This document shows, piece after piece, positions 31,778 to 39,614 of a stretch of 43,108 bases of DNA. Numbering within the stretch: position 1 is the stretch's first letter; every line of letters starts with the position of its first letter. The notes beneath the pieces are model-generated. The model was not told where the DNA came from. It searched no databases and saw nothing but the letters and a program-made list of their open reading frames with translations. Position numbers and translations under genes: made by a program. Where the stretch lies: NCBI GenBank assembly GCA_902534685.1, contig CACAQP010000004.1, forward strand, positions 1 through 43,108, in the 5' to 3' direction. Origin of the DNA: an uncultured Prochlorococcus sp. GTDB taxonomy: Bacteria; Cyanobacteriota; Cyanobacteriia; PCC-6307; Cyanobiaceae.

Positions 31778-32563
31778 TTATTTGCGAAGCTTAGGAATCA
31801 AAAGAGATGCAACACAAATAACACTAATTGAAGGGCCAGGCGAAAGATTAAAGATTAATGAGAGAATAAATCCCAGAAGTGAGATGCATAATCCAAAAAA
31901 TGAAGACCTCATCATTGCAATTCTTAAACTATGAGCCTTATTTAGCCCTAACAAAGTTGGAGTAGAAAGAAGAGCAATTACAAGAATTACTCCCACTGCT
32001 GACATTGAACTAACAATTACTAATGCCGTTGTAAAACTCAAAGCAAGATTTAATAAAGAAACGTTTATACCACTTGCGGATGCACCTTCTGGATCTAATC
32101 CAACATAAACAACCTTTTCATATCCAAAAGTCATTAAAATTATAAATACTAAAAATGCAATTATTGTTCTAAGTAAATCTCCAAAATTTGCTGTCAACAA
32201 ATCTCCAAATAATACTGCCTCTAAATCAATCCTTATTCCGAGGAGAGGAATAATAAGGACTCCAAACCCAAGCATTCCAGCAAGAATTGTATTCATAACT
32301 GCTTCATAATTTTCACTTTTTCTATTAGTTAAACTTTCCGCAATTACTGAGCCCAGAAGACCACTTATAACACCACCAATTGAAGGGTGAATTCCAAGCG
32401 CTAATGCGAGAGCAAGTCCAGGCAAAACACAATGAGAGATTAAATTTACTTGTAATAATCTCTTATGGGTAATTAATACAGTTCCCATAGCTGGGCATAA
32501 GATCCCGGAAAATATAGTTATTATTAATGGAACCAACCACCAGTTGTTATTAATAAAAGACAT
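31778..32563 (-). CDS. znuB: zinc ABC transporter permease ZnuB
   Basis: 261 residues, about eight hydrophobic segments, matching the ABC-3 permeases for zinc/manganese. The glycine-rich ISGLLGSVIAES and the SHCVLPGLALALALG region are the family's coupling segments. It forms the membrane channel with ZnuC and receives zinc from ZnuA. It is separated from znuC by the divergent zur gene, and only 56 bases (or 17 with the longer zur) lie between its start and zur. Confidence 0.9.
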   Translation of the reverse strand: MSFINNNWWLVPLIITIFSGILCPAMGTVLITHKRLLQVNLISHCVLPGLALALALGIHPSIGGVISGLLGSVIAESLTNRKSENYEAVMNTILAGMLGFGVLIIPLLGIRIDLEAVLFGDLLTANFGDLLRTIIAFLVFIILMTFGYEKVVYVGLDPEGASASGINVSLLNLALSFTTALVIVSSMSAVGVILVIALLSTPTLLGLNKAHSLRIAMMRSSFFGLCISLLGFILSLIFNLSPGPSISVICVASLLIPKLRK

Positions 32564-32619
32564 TATTCAAAAGATTCGGTATGATCAAAAATACGAGACA
32601 AAAAAAGATTTTGGAAACA

Positions 32620-33015
32620 ATGGTAACTAAGTCTGACATTACCAAAAGACAAGAACAACTTCTTGAAGAACTTAATAAATGCGAGGATGAATTGAGCGGT
32701 CAAGAATTGCATAGGCAGTTGATCACAAAAGGCAAATCTATGGGGTTGACCACTGTTTATAGAAATCTGCAAATCTTGATAAAGCATGGATTAATTCGTT
32801 CCAGACATCTCCCAACAGGAGAGGTTCTTTACACTCCCGTAGACAGAGATATTCATCATTTGACCTGCGTTCAATGCGGAGAGACGTCGAAAATGGAAGG
32901 TTGTCCTGTTAAAAATATTCATGCCCCTAAAAAAAATCCAAGAAAGTTTCAACTTTTGTTTCATACACTCGAATATTTCGGCCTTTGCCAAAACTGTTAT
33001 CAAGCTCAAAATTAA
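32620..33015 (+). CDS. zur: zinc-uptake regulator Zur (Fur family)
   Basis: 131 residues from ATG 32620; a start at 32581 would add 13 residues but leave 17 bases for both promoters. The winged-helix (TKRQEQLLEELNKCEDELSGQELHRQLITKGK, then GLTTVYRNLQIL) and the dimerisation domain with CVQC and CQNC zinc-binding pairs are typical of Fur-family proteins. Context (znuB, znuC, znuA) makes Zur the best reading. It is encoded on the opposite strand between znuB and znuC. Confidence 0.85.
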   Translation: MVTKSDITKRQEQLLEELNKCEDELSGQELHRQLITKGKSMGLTTVYRNLQILIKHGLIRSRHLPTGEVLYTPVDRDIHHLTCVQCGETSKMEGCPVKNIHAPKKNPRKFQLLFHTLEYFGLCQNCYQAQN

Positions 33016-33028
33016 AAAGGAACATTTT

Positions 33029-33799
33029 TTAATCACAGAAATTATTTTCCTTTATAGAGTTTATGTTTATCGCATCTAATTTATCTTTTATTTGATCAGG
33101 ACTACCAACTGCTAAAACCCTTTTATCAAGAACTATTACTTGATCATAATTATTTAGAGACTCGCCCCAATCATGGCTACTTACGAGTAAAGAAAGTCCC
33201 GCATCTGCTAGTTGACGAACAATTTTCAGGAAGTCCTCTTTTGCGGGGGGATCCAATGCCGCACAAGGTTCATCCAGAAGAAATATTTTTGCAGGGGACA
33301 TAAGAGTTTTTGCTAATAGAGCTCTTTGTTGCTGTCCTCCTGAAAGAGAATCGAGTCTTCTATTAGCCAAATTAGCAATTCCTACTCTTTGCATTGTCGC
33401 TTCTAATTCACAACATTTATTAATCCAAGAATTAGGATATTCTAGAAGAGCCTTGATTTGAAAGGGGTTATTACTTCTTGATTTTGAATACTTTATTTGA
33501 CCAAGAGATACCAATTTTTCAACTGTAATGGGAAACTTCCAATTCATAGAACTTCTTTGAGGCATAAGTGCCACTAAAGCTCTAGATCTATATAAATTTT
33601 CACCGTCAATTTTTATATCGCCTTTATCTGGAGTATTTTGTCCTTGCAATACCCTCAAAAGAGTGGATTTACCGGCACCATTTGGACCCACTAGCGCTGT
33701 TAGAGTTCCAGGTTTAATCTCAACCGATACCTTATTTAAAGCTGGCTTACTTTTTTTTGTGTATGCAAATGTTAAATTTTCAGCGACTAAAGTAGCCAT
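33029..33799 (-). CDS. znuC: zinc ABC transporter ATPase ZnuC
   Basis: 256 residues. Walker A GPNGAGKST (38-46), signature LSGGQQQR and Walker B IFLLDEP are all present, and the order and length match metal-uptake ATPases. It powers import through ZnuB. The gene points away from znuA, with 138 bases between their starts containing a Zur-type palindrome and a second inverted repeat. Confidence 0.9.
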   Translation of the reverse strand: MATLVAENLTFAYTKKSKPALNKVSVEIKPGTLTALVGPNGAGKSTLLRVLQGQNTPDKGDIKIDGENLYRSRALVALMPQRSSMNWKFPITVEKLVSLGQIKYSKSRSNNPFQIKALLEYPNSWINKCCELEATMQRVGIANLANRRLDSLSGGQQQRALLAKTLMSPAKIFLLDEPCAALDPPAKEDFLKIVRQLADAGLSLLVSSHDWGESLNNYDQVIVLDKRVLAVGSPDQIKDKLDAININSIKENNFCD

Positions 33800-33839
33800 T
33801 AATTAATATTCATGAAAAAAGTCACTTTACAAGCTTACC

Positions 33840-33862
33840 AATAATACAAGCTGGGTATTATT
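33840..33862. promoter_or_regulatory. inverted repeat AATAATAC-N7-GTATTATT
   Basis: Perfect 8-bp inverted repeat with a 7-base spacer, about 40 bases upstream of the znuC start. Its right half plus flank (TGAAAATAAT on the minus strand) resembles half of the Zur box. Possible second operator for znuC; a short hairpin is the alternative. Confidence 0.4.
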
Positions 33863-33898
33863 TTCATAACATTTGATACCTTTTCTTGTCAGATGGAA

Positions 33899-33913
33899 TG
33901 AAAATGATTATCA
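33899..33913 (+). promoter_or_regulatory. Zur box for znuA
   Basis: TGAAAATGATTATCA fits TGANAATNATTNTCA, the cyanobacterial Zur-box pattern, and is part of a perfect 17-bp palindrome at 33901-33917 (AAAATGAT-T-ATCATTTT). It lies 24 bases before the znuA ATG, so bound repressor would block the promoter. Confidence 0.7.
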
Positions 33914-33937
33914 TTTTTAAGTATTTAATAACTTTCT

Positions 33938-35455
33938 ATGTCAATTTTTAAAAGACTTTTATCAAATAAAAAAGGTTCAAGTAAGTCAATTATTAAAAAT
34001 TCCGTAATCGCTGGAACGATTATATTTTCTAGTTTTGGGCAGGTTGTCATGGCTAAAGGAAAGTCATACGTTGCAGTTGAACCACTAGTTTGTGATTTAG
34101 TTAAATCAATTGCATTACCATCTGACGAAGTTACATGCCTAGTAGATAGAAAACAGGATGTTCATGATTTAAAGATCAATCCAAGACAAGCTCAATTACT
34201 AAATAGCGCAGACAAAGTATTCACTCTTGGCAAAGAAATGACTCCAAGTATGAGAAATTGGGAAAGTAAAAAGAATACTGTTGTTGTAGGTGTTAGTGCA
34301 ATAGACGTAGATGATCATTCTGATCATGAAGGTCACGATGACCACTCAGACCATGGTGGACATGATGATCATGCTGAACATTCAGCTAAGGTAGATGATC
34401 ATTCTGATCATGAAGGTCATGATGATCATGCTGAGGGTGCTTTCGAATGGGCAGGTAAATTCCAACTTTCTAAGGGTTCATACAAATGGTCATTTGAAAA
34501 AGTCGATGGAGAATATGCTGATCCAGCAATGAAGATGGTAATTCTCAAGTCTAATGATATAGAAGGATCTGAAGATTTAGCTAAAAAATTATTAGGATCT
34601 AAAGACTCAATAAGCAGAAAAAATAATGGCACTTTGATCGCAAGTAATAAAGCTTTTATTCTTAACTTTGATCAACGAAAAGAAAGCACTGTTTTTAACG
34701 TGGAAATTAATAAAGATGGTGAATATATATTTTTTACTGAACACATGCCTTTTGAGTTTGAAGCAACTCAACACTTCTTTAAAGACGTTTTAAATAGTGA
34801 TGTCGAGCCAATAGCACAAGTACCAGACGAAGGAGAGGGACATCATCACCATCATGACCATGGAGGTCTAGATCCACATGTATGGCATGATCCACATAAC
34901 ATCATAAAAATGGGAGATGTTATAAGCAAAAGTTTAAAAAAAGATATTTCAGTTTTTAATAGAGGGGACAGAAAATTAATTAATGAAAGATTCGAAAAAG
35001 CTGATTCACTCTTAGAAGGCTTAGATAGTTGGATCGTCGAACAAGTAAGCTCTATTCCTGAGGAAAACAGAGTAATTGTTTCTAAACACAAAGCAATGGA
35101 ATACTACGGCGATGCTTTTGGTTTTGAAACTATTAGTTTACTTGACTTTCTTGGAGACTCCTCAAGCTTAAGGCCAGAGAACATAAGTTCTACTTTGAAA
35201 ATGTTAGATGAAGAGAAAGTTCAGGCAATATTTCCTGAACAAATTCCAGCATCTAAGTTATTAAGAAACTTAAGTAGACAAAGTTCGGTTCCTTTAGCTT
35301 CTAATCAAATATTCGTTGATGGATTGATGATGGACGGGAATACGGTTTCAGTATCTGTTCACAACACTTGCACAATTGTTGATTCATTAGGAGGAAGTTG
35401 TGATAAAGAATCTGGCTCCAATCTTGAGTCTGAATGGTACAAACTTTCAGATTAA
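33938..35455 (+). CDS. znuA: zinc-binding protein ZnuA with an inserted FEW-type domain
   Basis: 505 residues, far longer than the usual 300-350. Order: signal peptide (about 1-39), N-terminal ZnuA lobe to about 125 with His76, a His/Asp-rich stretch at 125-165 made of DDHSDHEGHDDH repeats, an inserted domain at about 168-295 beginning FEWAGKFQLSKGSYKW and ending FFTEHMPFEFEA, a second His cluster (HHHHHDHGG, 301-310), then the C-terminal lobe with DPHVWHDP, SKHKAMEYY (His384) and a Cys pair (478, 488). ZnuA captures zinc in the periplasm for ZnuB. The insert is related to a region in the next gene. Confidence 0.92.
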   Translation: MSIFKRLLSNKKGSSKSIIKNSVIAGTIIFSSFGQVVMAKGKSYVAVEPLVCDLVKSIALPSDEVTCLVDRKQDVHDLKINPRQAQLLNSADKVFTLGKEMTPSMRNWESKKNTVVVGVSAIDVDDHSDHEGHDDHSDHGGHDDHAEHSAKVDDHSDHEGHDDHAEGAFEWAGKFQLSKGSYKWSFEKVDGEYADPAMKMVILKSNDIEGSEDLAKKLLGSKDSISRKNNGTLIASNKAFILNFDQRKESTVFNVEINKDGEYIFFTEHMPFEFEATQHFFKDVLNSDVEPIAQVPDEGEGHHHHHDHGGLDPHVWHDPHNIIKMGDVISKSLKKDISVFNRGDRKLINERFEKADSLLEGLDSWIVEQVSSIPEENRVIVSKHKAMEYYGDAFGFETISLLDFLGDSSSLRPENISSTLKMLDEEKVQAIFPEQIPASKLLRNLSRQSSVPLASNQIFVDGLMMDGNTVSVSVHNTCTIVDSLGGSCDKESGSNLESEWYKLSD

Positions 35456-35533
35456 ATTTTTCTAATAAAAACGGTTTTCATTTCTTATTATTACTATTAT
35501 TAAACTATTGTTATTTTTAGTAAAAATCTGTAA

Positions 35534-36889
35534 ATGAGCATCAAAGATAAAGTTCCCGTAACCATCCTCACTGGATTCTTAGGCTCAGGAAAGACTACTT
35601 TGCTTAATAGGATATTAAGTGAAGAGCACGGGAAAAGAATAGCCGTAATTGAGAATGAATACGGTGAAGTAGGTATAGATCAAGGGCTCGTAATTAATGC
35701 CGATGAAGAAGTATTTGAGATGTCAAATGGGTGCATTTGTTGTACTGTTCGCGGTGATCTAATAAGAGTCCTTGGCAACCTTATGAAAAGGAGAGATAAG
35801 TTTGACTATGTTTTAGTAGAAACGACAGGCTTAGCAGATCCTGGGCCAGTTGCTCAGACATTTTTCATGGATGAAGAAATTAGTTCTGAATTTACTCTTG
35901 ATGGAATTGTGACTTTAGTTGATGCTGCACATATTGATCAGCAATTAGGAAGAAGTGATGAAAGTTCAGAACAAGTGGCATTTGCAGATGTTCTTGTCCT
36001 AAATAAAACTGATTTAGTTTCTGATGATGCTCTAGATACTCTTGAATCGAGATTGAGAGATATGAACCGAATGACTCGAATCATTCGAGCCGAGAATGCC
36101 AAAGTACCCATCGAAACAGTCCTAAATCTAAGTGCATTTGATCTCGATCAAATCCTTAAACGCAGACCAACATTTCTTGAACCAGAATATCCTTTTGAAT
36201 GGACAGGTGTTTACGACCTGGCTGCAGGTAAATATGAATTAATGCTAGAAGAAGGTCCCGATCCAGAAATGTCATTAGTAGCTTTCGCTAGTCAAGGTGA
36301 GAGTGAAGAAGAACTTAAAGATGGTGCTGAATCCTCCGTAAGACTTTATGCAGAAAAAGCTAAAAGCTTAGAACCTGGGAATATCATTCCATTTGGAGAA
36401 CATGTAAATCTTAAATTGGATGATAAAGGAAATAAATCATTCATATTAGATATCGAAAAGGGATCAAAGATAGGTTTTTATACACAGCACACTGCTGAAG
36501 AATTCAATATGAAAGTAATTAAAAGTGAAGAAAATAATTCAAAAGAGATTCCATTTAATATTGAAAGATTCTGGCAAGCTGAGCACGAACACGATGATGA
36601 AGTAACGTCAATAGCAATTGAACGATTTGGAGATGTTGATCCAGAAAAACTTAATACTTGGTTGGGCAGACTTCTTTCTGAAAAAGGTGTGGATATATTT
36701 AGAACAAAAGGTTTCATTAGCTACTCAGGAAACCCACAGAGAATAGTTTTCCAAGGGGTACATATGCTATTTACAGCGCAACCTGACAAAGAATGGGGTA
36801 ACGAACCACGTAGAAACCAACTTGTTTTTATAGGTAGGAATTTGGACGAGAAAGAGATGCGAGAAGGTTTTGAAAAATGCCTGATATAG
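35534..36889 (+). CDS. COG0523/CobW-family zinc metallochaperone GTPase
   Basis: 451 residues. Walker A GFLGSGKT (14-21), the metal motif GCICC with Cys67, Cys69 and Cys70, and NKTD (157-160) identify a CobW-type G3E GTPase that delivers zinc to target enzymes. Between the GTPase and the C-terminal CobW domain lies an insert at about 221-330 beginning FEWTGVYDLAAGKYEL and ending GFYTQHTAEEF, recognisably related to the ZnuA insert. A HEHDD cluster follows. The stop overlaps the next gene by 13 bases. Not the cobalamin CobW, given the context. Confidence 0.88.
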   Translation: MSIKDKVPVTILTGFLGSGKTTLLNRILSEEHGKRIAVIENEYGEVGIDQGLVINADEEVFEMSNGCICCTVRGDLIRVLGNLMKRRDKFDYVLVETTGLADPGPVAQTFFMDEEISSEFTLDGIVTLVDAAHIDQQLGRSDESSEQVAFADVLVLNKTDLVSDDALDTLESRLRDMNRMTRIIRAENAKVPIETVLNLSAFDLDQILKRRPTFLEPEYPFEWTGVYDLAAGKYELMLEEGPDPEMSLVAFASQGESEEELKDGAESSVRLYAEKAKSLEPGNIIPFGEHVNLKLDDKGNKSFILDIEKGSKIGFYTQHTAEEFNMKVIKSEENNSKEIPFNIERFWQAEHEHDDEVTSIAIERFGDVDPEKLNTWLGRLLSEKGVDIFRTKGFISYSGNPQRIVFQGVHMLFTAQPDKEWGNEPRRNQLVFIGRNLDEKEMREGFEKCLI

Positions 36890-37950
36890 AATCATTTAGC
36901 CCTAGAGGTATGTTCCATGAAGGATGGACAGCTGAAGTTAACGATTATGCCATAGCATGTGGCTGGGCTCTAAAAGGAAAACAATTTATTGTTGGCGATG
37001 TGGCAGGTGGTATTTTTGCATTCGAAGGAGATACTGGAAAAATTATTTGGGAAAAAGAAAATACTCACTCTGGTGGTCTACTAGCGATGGCCATTCATCC
37101 AGAGGGTGAAATTTTTGCAACATCAGGTCAGGATGGAAATGTTCAAATTTGCAATTGCCACGAAGGTAAAGTTATTAAAACACTTGATCTTGGAAGAGGT
37201 TGGGTAGAACATCTCAAGTGGTCTAATGATGGTTTATTTTTAGCGATAGCTTCCTCAAAAAAAGTATATGTTTTTAATGAAATTGGTGAAGAGAAATGGA
37301 TCTCAGAAGACCATCCAAGCACAGTAAGTGCAATAACATGGTCAAATAAAAATGAGTTAGCAACTGCTTGCTATGGAAGAGTGACATTCTTTGACATAGT
37401 TAATAATAAAACGAATCAAAAACTCGAATGGCAAGGATCATTGGTATCTATGGAATTAAGTCCTGATGGAGATATAGTTGCCTGCGGTAGTCAAGACAAT
37501 TCAGTCCATTTTTGGAGAAGATCCACAGGAATGGATGCAGAGATGACGGGATACCCTGGCAAACCAAGTCACCTTTCTTTTGATGACAGCGGAAAATTAC
37601 TAGCAACTAGTGGCAGTGAAAGAATTACAGTATGGAGCTTTATAGGAAATGGTCCAGAGGGGACTATGCCAGGTGAGCTATGTCACCATACAGAACCTAT
37701 TTCGAGCCTAGCCTTTTCAAATAAAGGTATGCTTGTAGCCTCAGGATCTAGAGATGGTTCTGTTGTCGCAAGTTTCCTAAAAAAAGACGGTAATGGAGAC
37801 CCTGTTGGGGCTGCATTCGCTGGAGATTTAGTAGGGGCAATATCCTGGAGACCTGATGATTGTGCACTTGCAGCAGTTAATGCAAAAGGTGTTGTAAATG
37901 TATGGAAATTTAAAGTTCGTACTAACCTTTTTTCTAAGGGGTTTAAGTAA
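36877..37950 (+). CDS. WD40-repeat protein of the zinc locus
   Basis: 357 residues of WD40-type repeats, about seven blades. Repeated units end in W or F after a strand (HLKWSND, AITWSNK, HFWRRSTG, TVWSFIGNG, NVWKFK) and have GSQD or GSRD turns. No catalytic or membrane part is seen, so it is probably a scaffold. Its start lies in the end of the GTPase gene, so the two are made together, and it may be a partner of the metallochaperone or of its client. Its zinc link is only by context. Confidence 0.85.
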   Translation: MPDIESFSPRGMFHEGWTAEVNDYAIACGWALKGKQFIVGDVAGGIFAFEGDTGKIIWEKENTHSGGLLAMAIHPEGEIFATSGQDGNVQICNCHEGKVIKTLDLGRGWVEHLKWSNDGLFLAIASSKKVYVFNEIGEEKWISEDHPSTVSAITWSNKNELATACYGRVTFFDIVNNKTNQKLEWQGSLVSMELSPDGDIVACGSQDNSVHFWRRSTGMDAEMTGYPGKPSHLSFDDSGKLLATSGSERITVWSFIGNGPEGTMPGELCHHTEPISSLAFSNKGMLVASGSRDGSVVASFLKKDGNGDPVGAAFAGDLVGAISWRPDDCALAAVNAKGVVNVWKFKVRTNLFSKGFK

Positions 37951-37968
37951 AAGTAGAAATTTATAAAA

Positions 37969-38124
37969 TTACCAATAATTAGATTTTAAATGTCTCTCCA
38001 TACAAATGACCTCACAGTCATTATCTATACCTTTTGGATGAATATCGCAATATGAGAGACATTGAAAATATTCGTCTATGGGATTTGATTTATCAGTTTT
38101 ACTAACTTCTTTCGGATGATTCAT
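37969..38124 (-). CDS. small Cys-containing protein, 51 aa
   Basis: Starts MNHPKEVSKTDKSNP, with four cysteines in CLSYCDIHPKG and CEVICMERH and three His. Spacing C-x3-C...C-x3-C suggests a metal or disulfide site. It lies convergent with the WD40 gene, 18 bases between stops; whether it belongs with the zinc genes is unclear. Confidence 0.6.
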   Translation of the reverse strand: MNHPKEVSKTDKSNPIDEYFQCLSYCDIHPKGIDNDCEVICMERHLKSNYW

Positions 38125-38397
38125 AAAAGATTTCCTCAATTATTTAAAATTAAGATAGACGAATTAAATATCAAAAGAAATAAGCAAAACTTACTAAAAA
38201 TATCTCAAGAAAATTAGCACGATTGATTACTACTCTCGGACATTTTTAATTAAAAAGCAATGCGTATAAAAACGGATTGTCTTTAGAGAAATATTTTCCT
38301 AATTTTATATTGTTGAGTTCTAGGAGGTCTTTCAAAATGATCGATAGCCTGCCTGAAATTTCGTAATAAACCGAACTAATTTAATTAACTGCTCCAA

Positions 38398-38496
38398 TTA
38401 TTTTTTATTAATATCTAAGCTTCCTTCTTCTGCATCGTTTAGGTGCCCTTTAAGAAACAAGCTTAATTCTAGAGTTTTTGCCCCAGTTAAAGACAA
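38398..38496 (-). CDS. possible small protein, 32 aa
   Basis: TTG frame right after an in-frame stop, with a protein-like product MSLTGAKTLELSLFLKGHLND. Two further minus-strand frames downstream (38333-38397 and 38292-38378) also look protein-like but are in different frames, which could mean a decayed gene. The rest of the 38125-38684 gap is AT-rich and, near its end, holds the RNA candidate listed separately. Confidence 0.3.
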   Translation of the reverse strand: MSLTGAKTLELSLFLKGHLNDAEEGSLDINKK

Positions 38497-38524
38497 TTAG
38501 TTAATTTTGGTAAGCATTAGCTTA

Positions 38525-38625
38525 ATAGAAGTTAGCAATAAGGATCCATGATTTAGGTGAGTTATTAACTTCAGTAAAAAATATAAGTAAGAGATAAAAG
38601 AGGGCTTAAATAAGCCCTCTTTTTT
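38525..38625 (+). ncRNA. candidate small RNA, about 100 nt
   Basis: A strong plus-strand terminator has no protein gene upstream for more than 450 bases. Upstream of it, GAAGTTA...TTATTAACTTC (38528-38574) can form an imperfect stem. Promoter is uncertain. No match to Yfr1 or Yfr2 motifs. Confidence 0.45.
38596..38623 (+). terminator. rho-independent terminator
   Basis: Perfect 12-bp stem AAAAGAGGGCTT / AAGCCCTCTTTT with a 4-base loop and seven T on the plus strand. It closes a transcript in the gap before the gene at 38685. Confidence 0.8.
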
Positions 38626-38684
38626 GTTATGGGATGACTTTCTTCTAATTTTATAGATAATGATTAAAGCAATAAAATTTTAAA

Positions 38685-38960
38685 ATGGTTCAATATTATT
38701 GCCCATATTGCAATCCTAAATATCAATTTCAAAAACAATCGTCAAATGGTACTTTGATTTGTGGCTTGTGTGGAGAGGATCTTGTAAAAAAACCTTTTAT
38801 TAGGTTGAACCAGATAATCGCTTTAGTTGCTGCGTCATCATTACTTCTACCGTTAATATATACTTTTATTTTTTTAATTAAAAATCAAATAAATCCTCCT
38901 AATAAAAATTATCAAGCAAATATTACTTTAATGATAATTATCAAAGAAACACTTTCATAA
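38685..38960 (+). CDS. zinc-ribbon membrane protein, 91 aa
   Basis: YYCPYCNPKY and CGLCGEDL give a CxxC...CxxC zinc ribbon in the first 35 residues, then one hydrophobic helix (IIALVAASSLLLPLIYTFIFL) and a polar tail. Layout resembles the protein at 14384-14605. A palindrome TGATAATTATCA is inside the 3' end of the gene (38932-38943). Function unknown. Confidence 0.65.
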   Translation: MVQYYCPYCNPKYQFQKQSSNGTLICGLCGEDLVKKPFIRLNQIIALVAASSLLLPLIYTFIFLIKNQINPPNKNYQANITLMIIIKETLS

Positions 38961-38984
38961 AACAATTTAAAAAATCTCGAGAGG

Positions 38985-39206
38985 TTAACCTCTACATAGT
39001 GATTTATTTAAACAAGAATTTTTACTCTCAATATTTATTTGATCATCAATATTTTTTAATTTGTTTTTATTACTTATTACTTTAACTTTTTGCCCACAAT
39101 GTTCTTTGCAACCACCATTAAATAAATTATGTCCATATAAATTGGAAATATTCGTAAGTAATAAAATAAAAATTATTTTATAAATTTGATAAAAATAAGA
39201 ATTCAT
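38985..39206 (-). CDS. small exported Cys-rich protein, 73 aa
   Basis: Signal peptide (MNSYFYQIYKIIFILLLTNISNLYG) then NGGCKEHCGQK and a C-terminal NSCLNKSLCRG, four cysteines in the mature part. Similar in layout to 25580-25765 (signal peptide, GGC, further Cys). Probably disulfide-bonded or metal-binding; not identified. Confidence 0.6.
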   Translation of the reverse strand: MNSYFYQIYKIIFILLLTNISNLYGHNLFNGGCKEHCGQKVKVISNKNKLKNIDDQINIESKNSCLNKSLCRG

Positions 39207-39249
39207 TTTAAATATGATTTTTCCAGAATTGGTAAATAAATAATATCAG

Positions 39250-39486
39250 TTAATTCCAAGGTGTGTTTATGAGTCCCCAGATATCAAAGAAGAAAAATAA
39301 AACTGCAATAACAACAAGATCCCATGCTCTTTCCCTAAAAGCCCAAGGTGCGATAAAAACTTCTCCAAGTCCGTGAAGTGCCGCCCCTATTGGTAGATGA
39401 TCAAGAACCAGCAAACTGTGAGAGAGGATAAAAAGAAAGCTCGCGAAATATCTAAAAAAAACAAATTGCCAATTACTAGAATTCAT
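39250..39486 (-). CDS. small membrane protein, 78 aa
   Basis: Two or three hydrophobic segments, aromatic-rich, with a central polar turn (DHLPIGAALHGLGE) and a C-terminal FFFFDIWGLINTPW. Base use is GC-richer than average here. Not recognised, but looks like a real gene. Confidence 0.6.
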   Translation of the reverse strand: MNSSNWQFVFFRYFASFLFILSHSLLVLDHLPIGAALHGLGEVFIAPWAFRERAWDLVVIAVLFFFFDIWGLINTPWN

Positions 39487-39614
39487 ACCTTTTAGATTTT
39501 TAAAAAATATACTTCAATGATCAAAATAATGAAATAGATCAAGTTAAGAGATATTTTTTTTTGTAGCTATAAATACGAATTAAGATTCGAAGCTAAAGTA
39601 AAAGTTATAAAAAG

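Noticed and set aside
32563-32787. Minus-strand frame of 74 residues inside zur.
   Set aside because: Shadow of zur; no supporting motif.
38980-38993. Palindrome AGAGGTTAACCTCT at the stop of the gene at 38985.
   Set aside because: No loop and no T-run; it overlaps the end of the coding sequence, so I do not call it a terminator.
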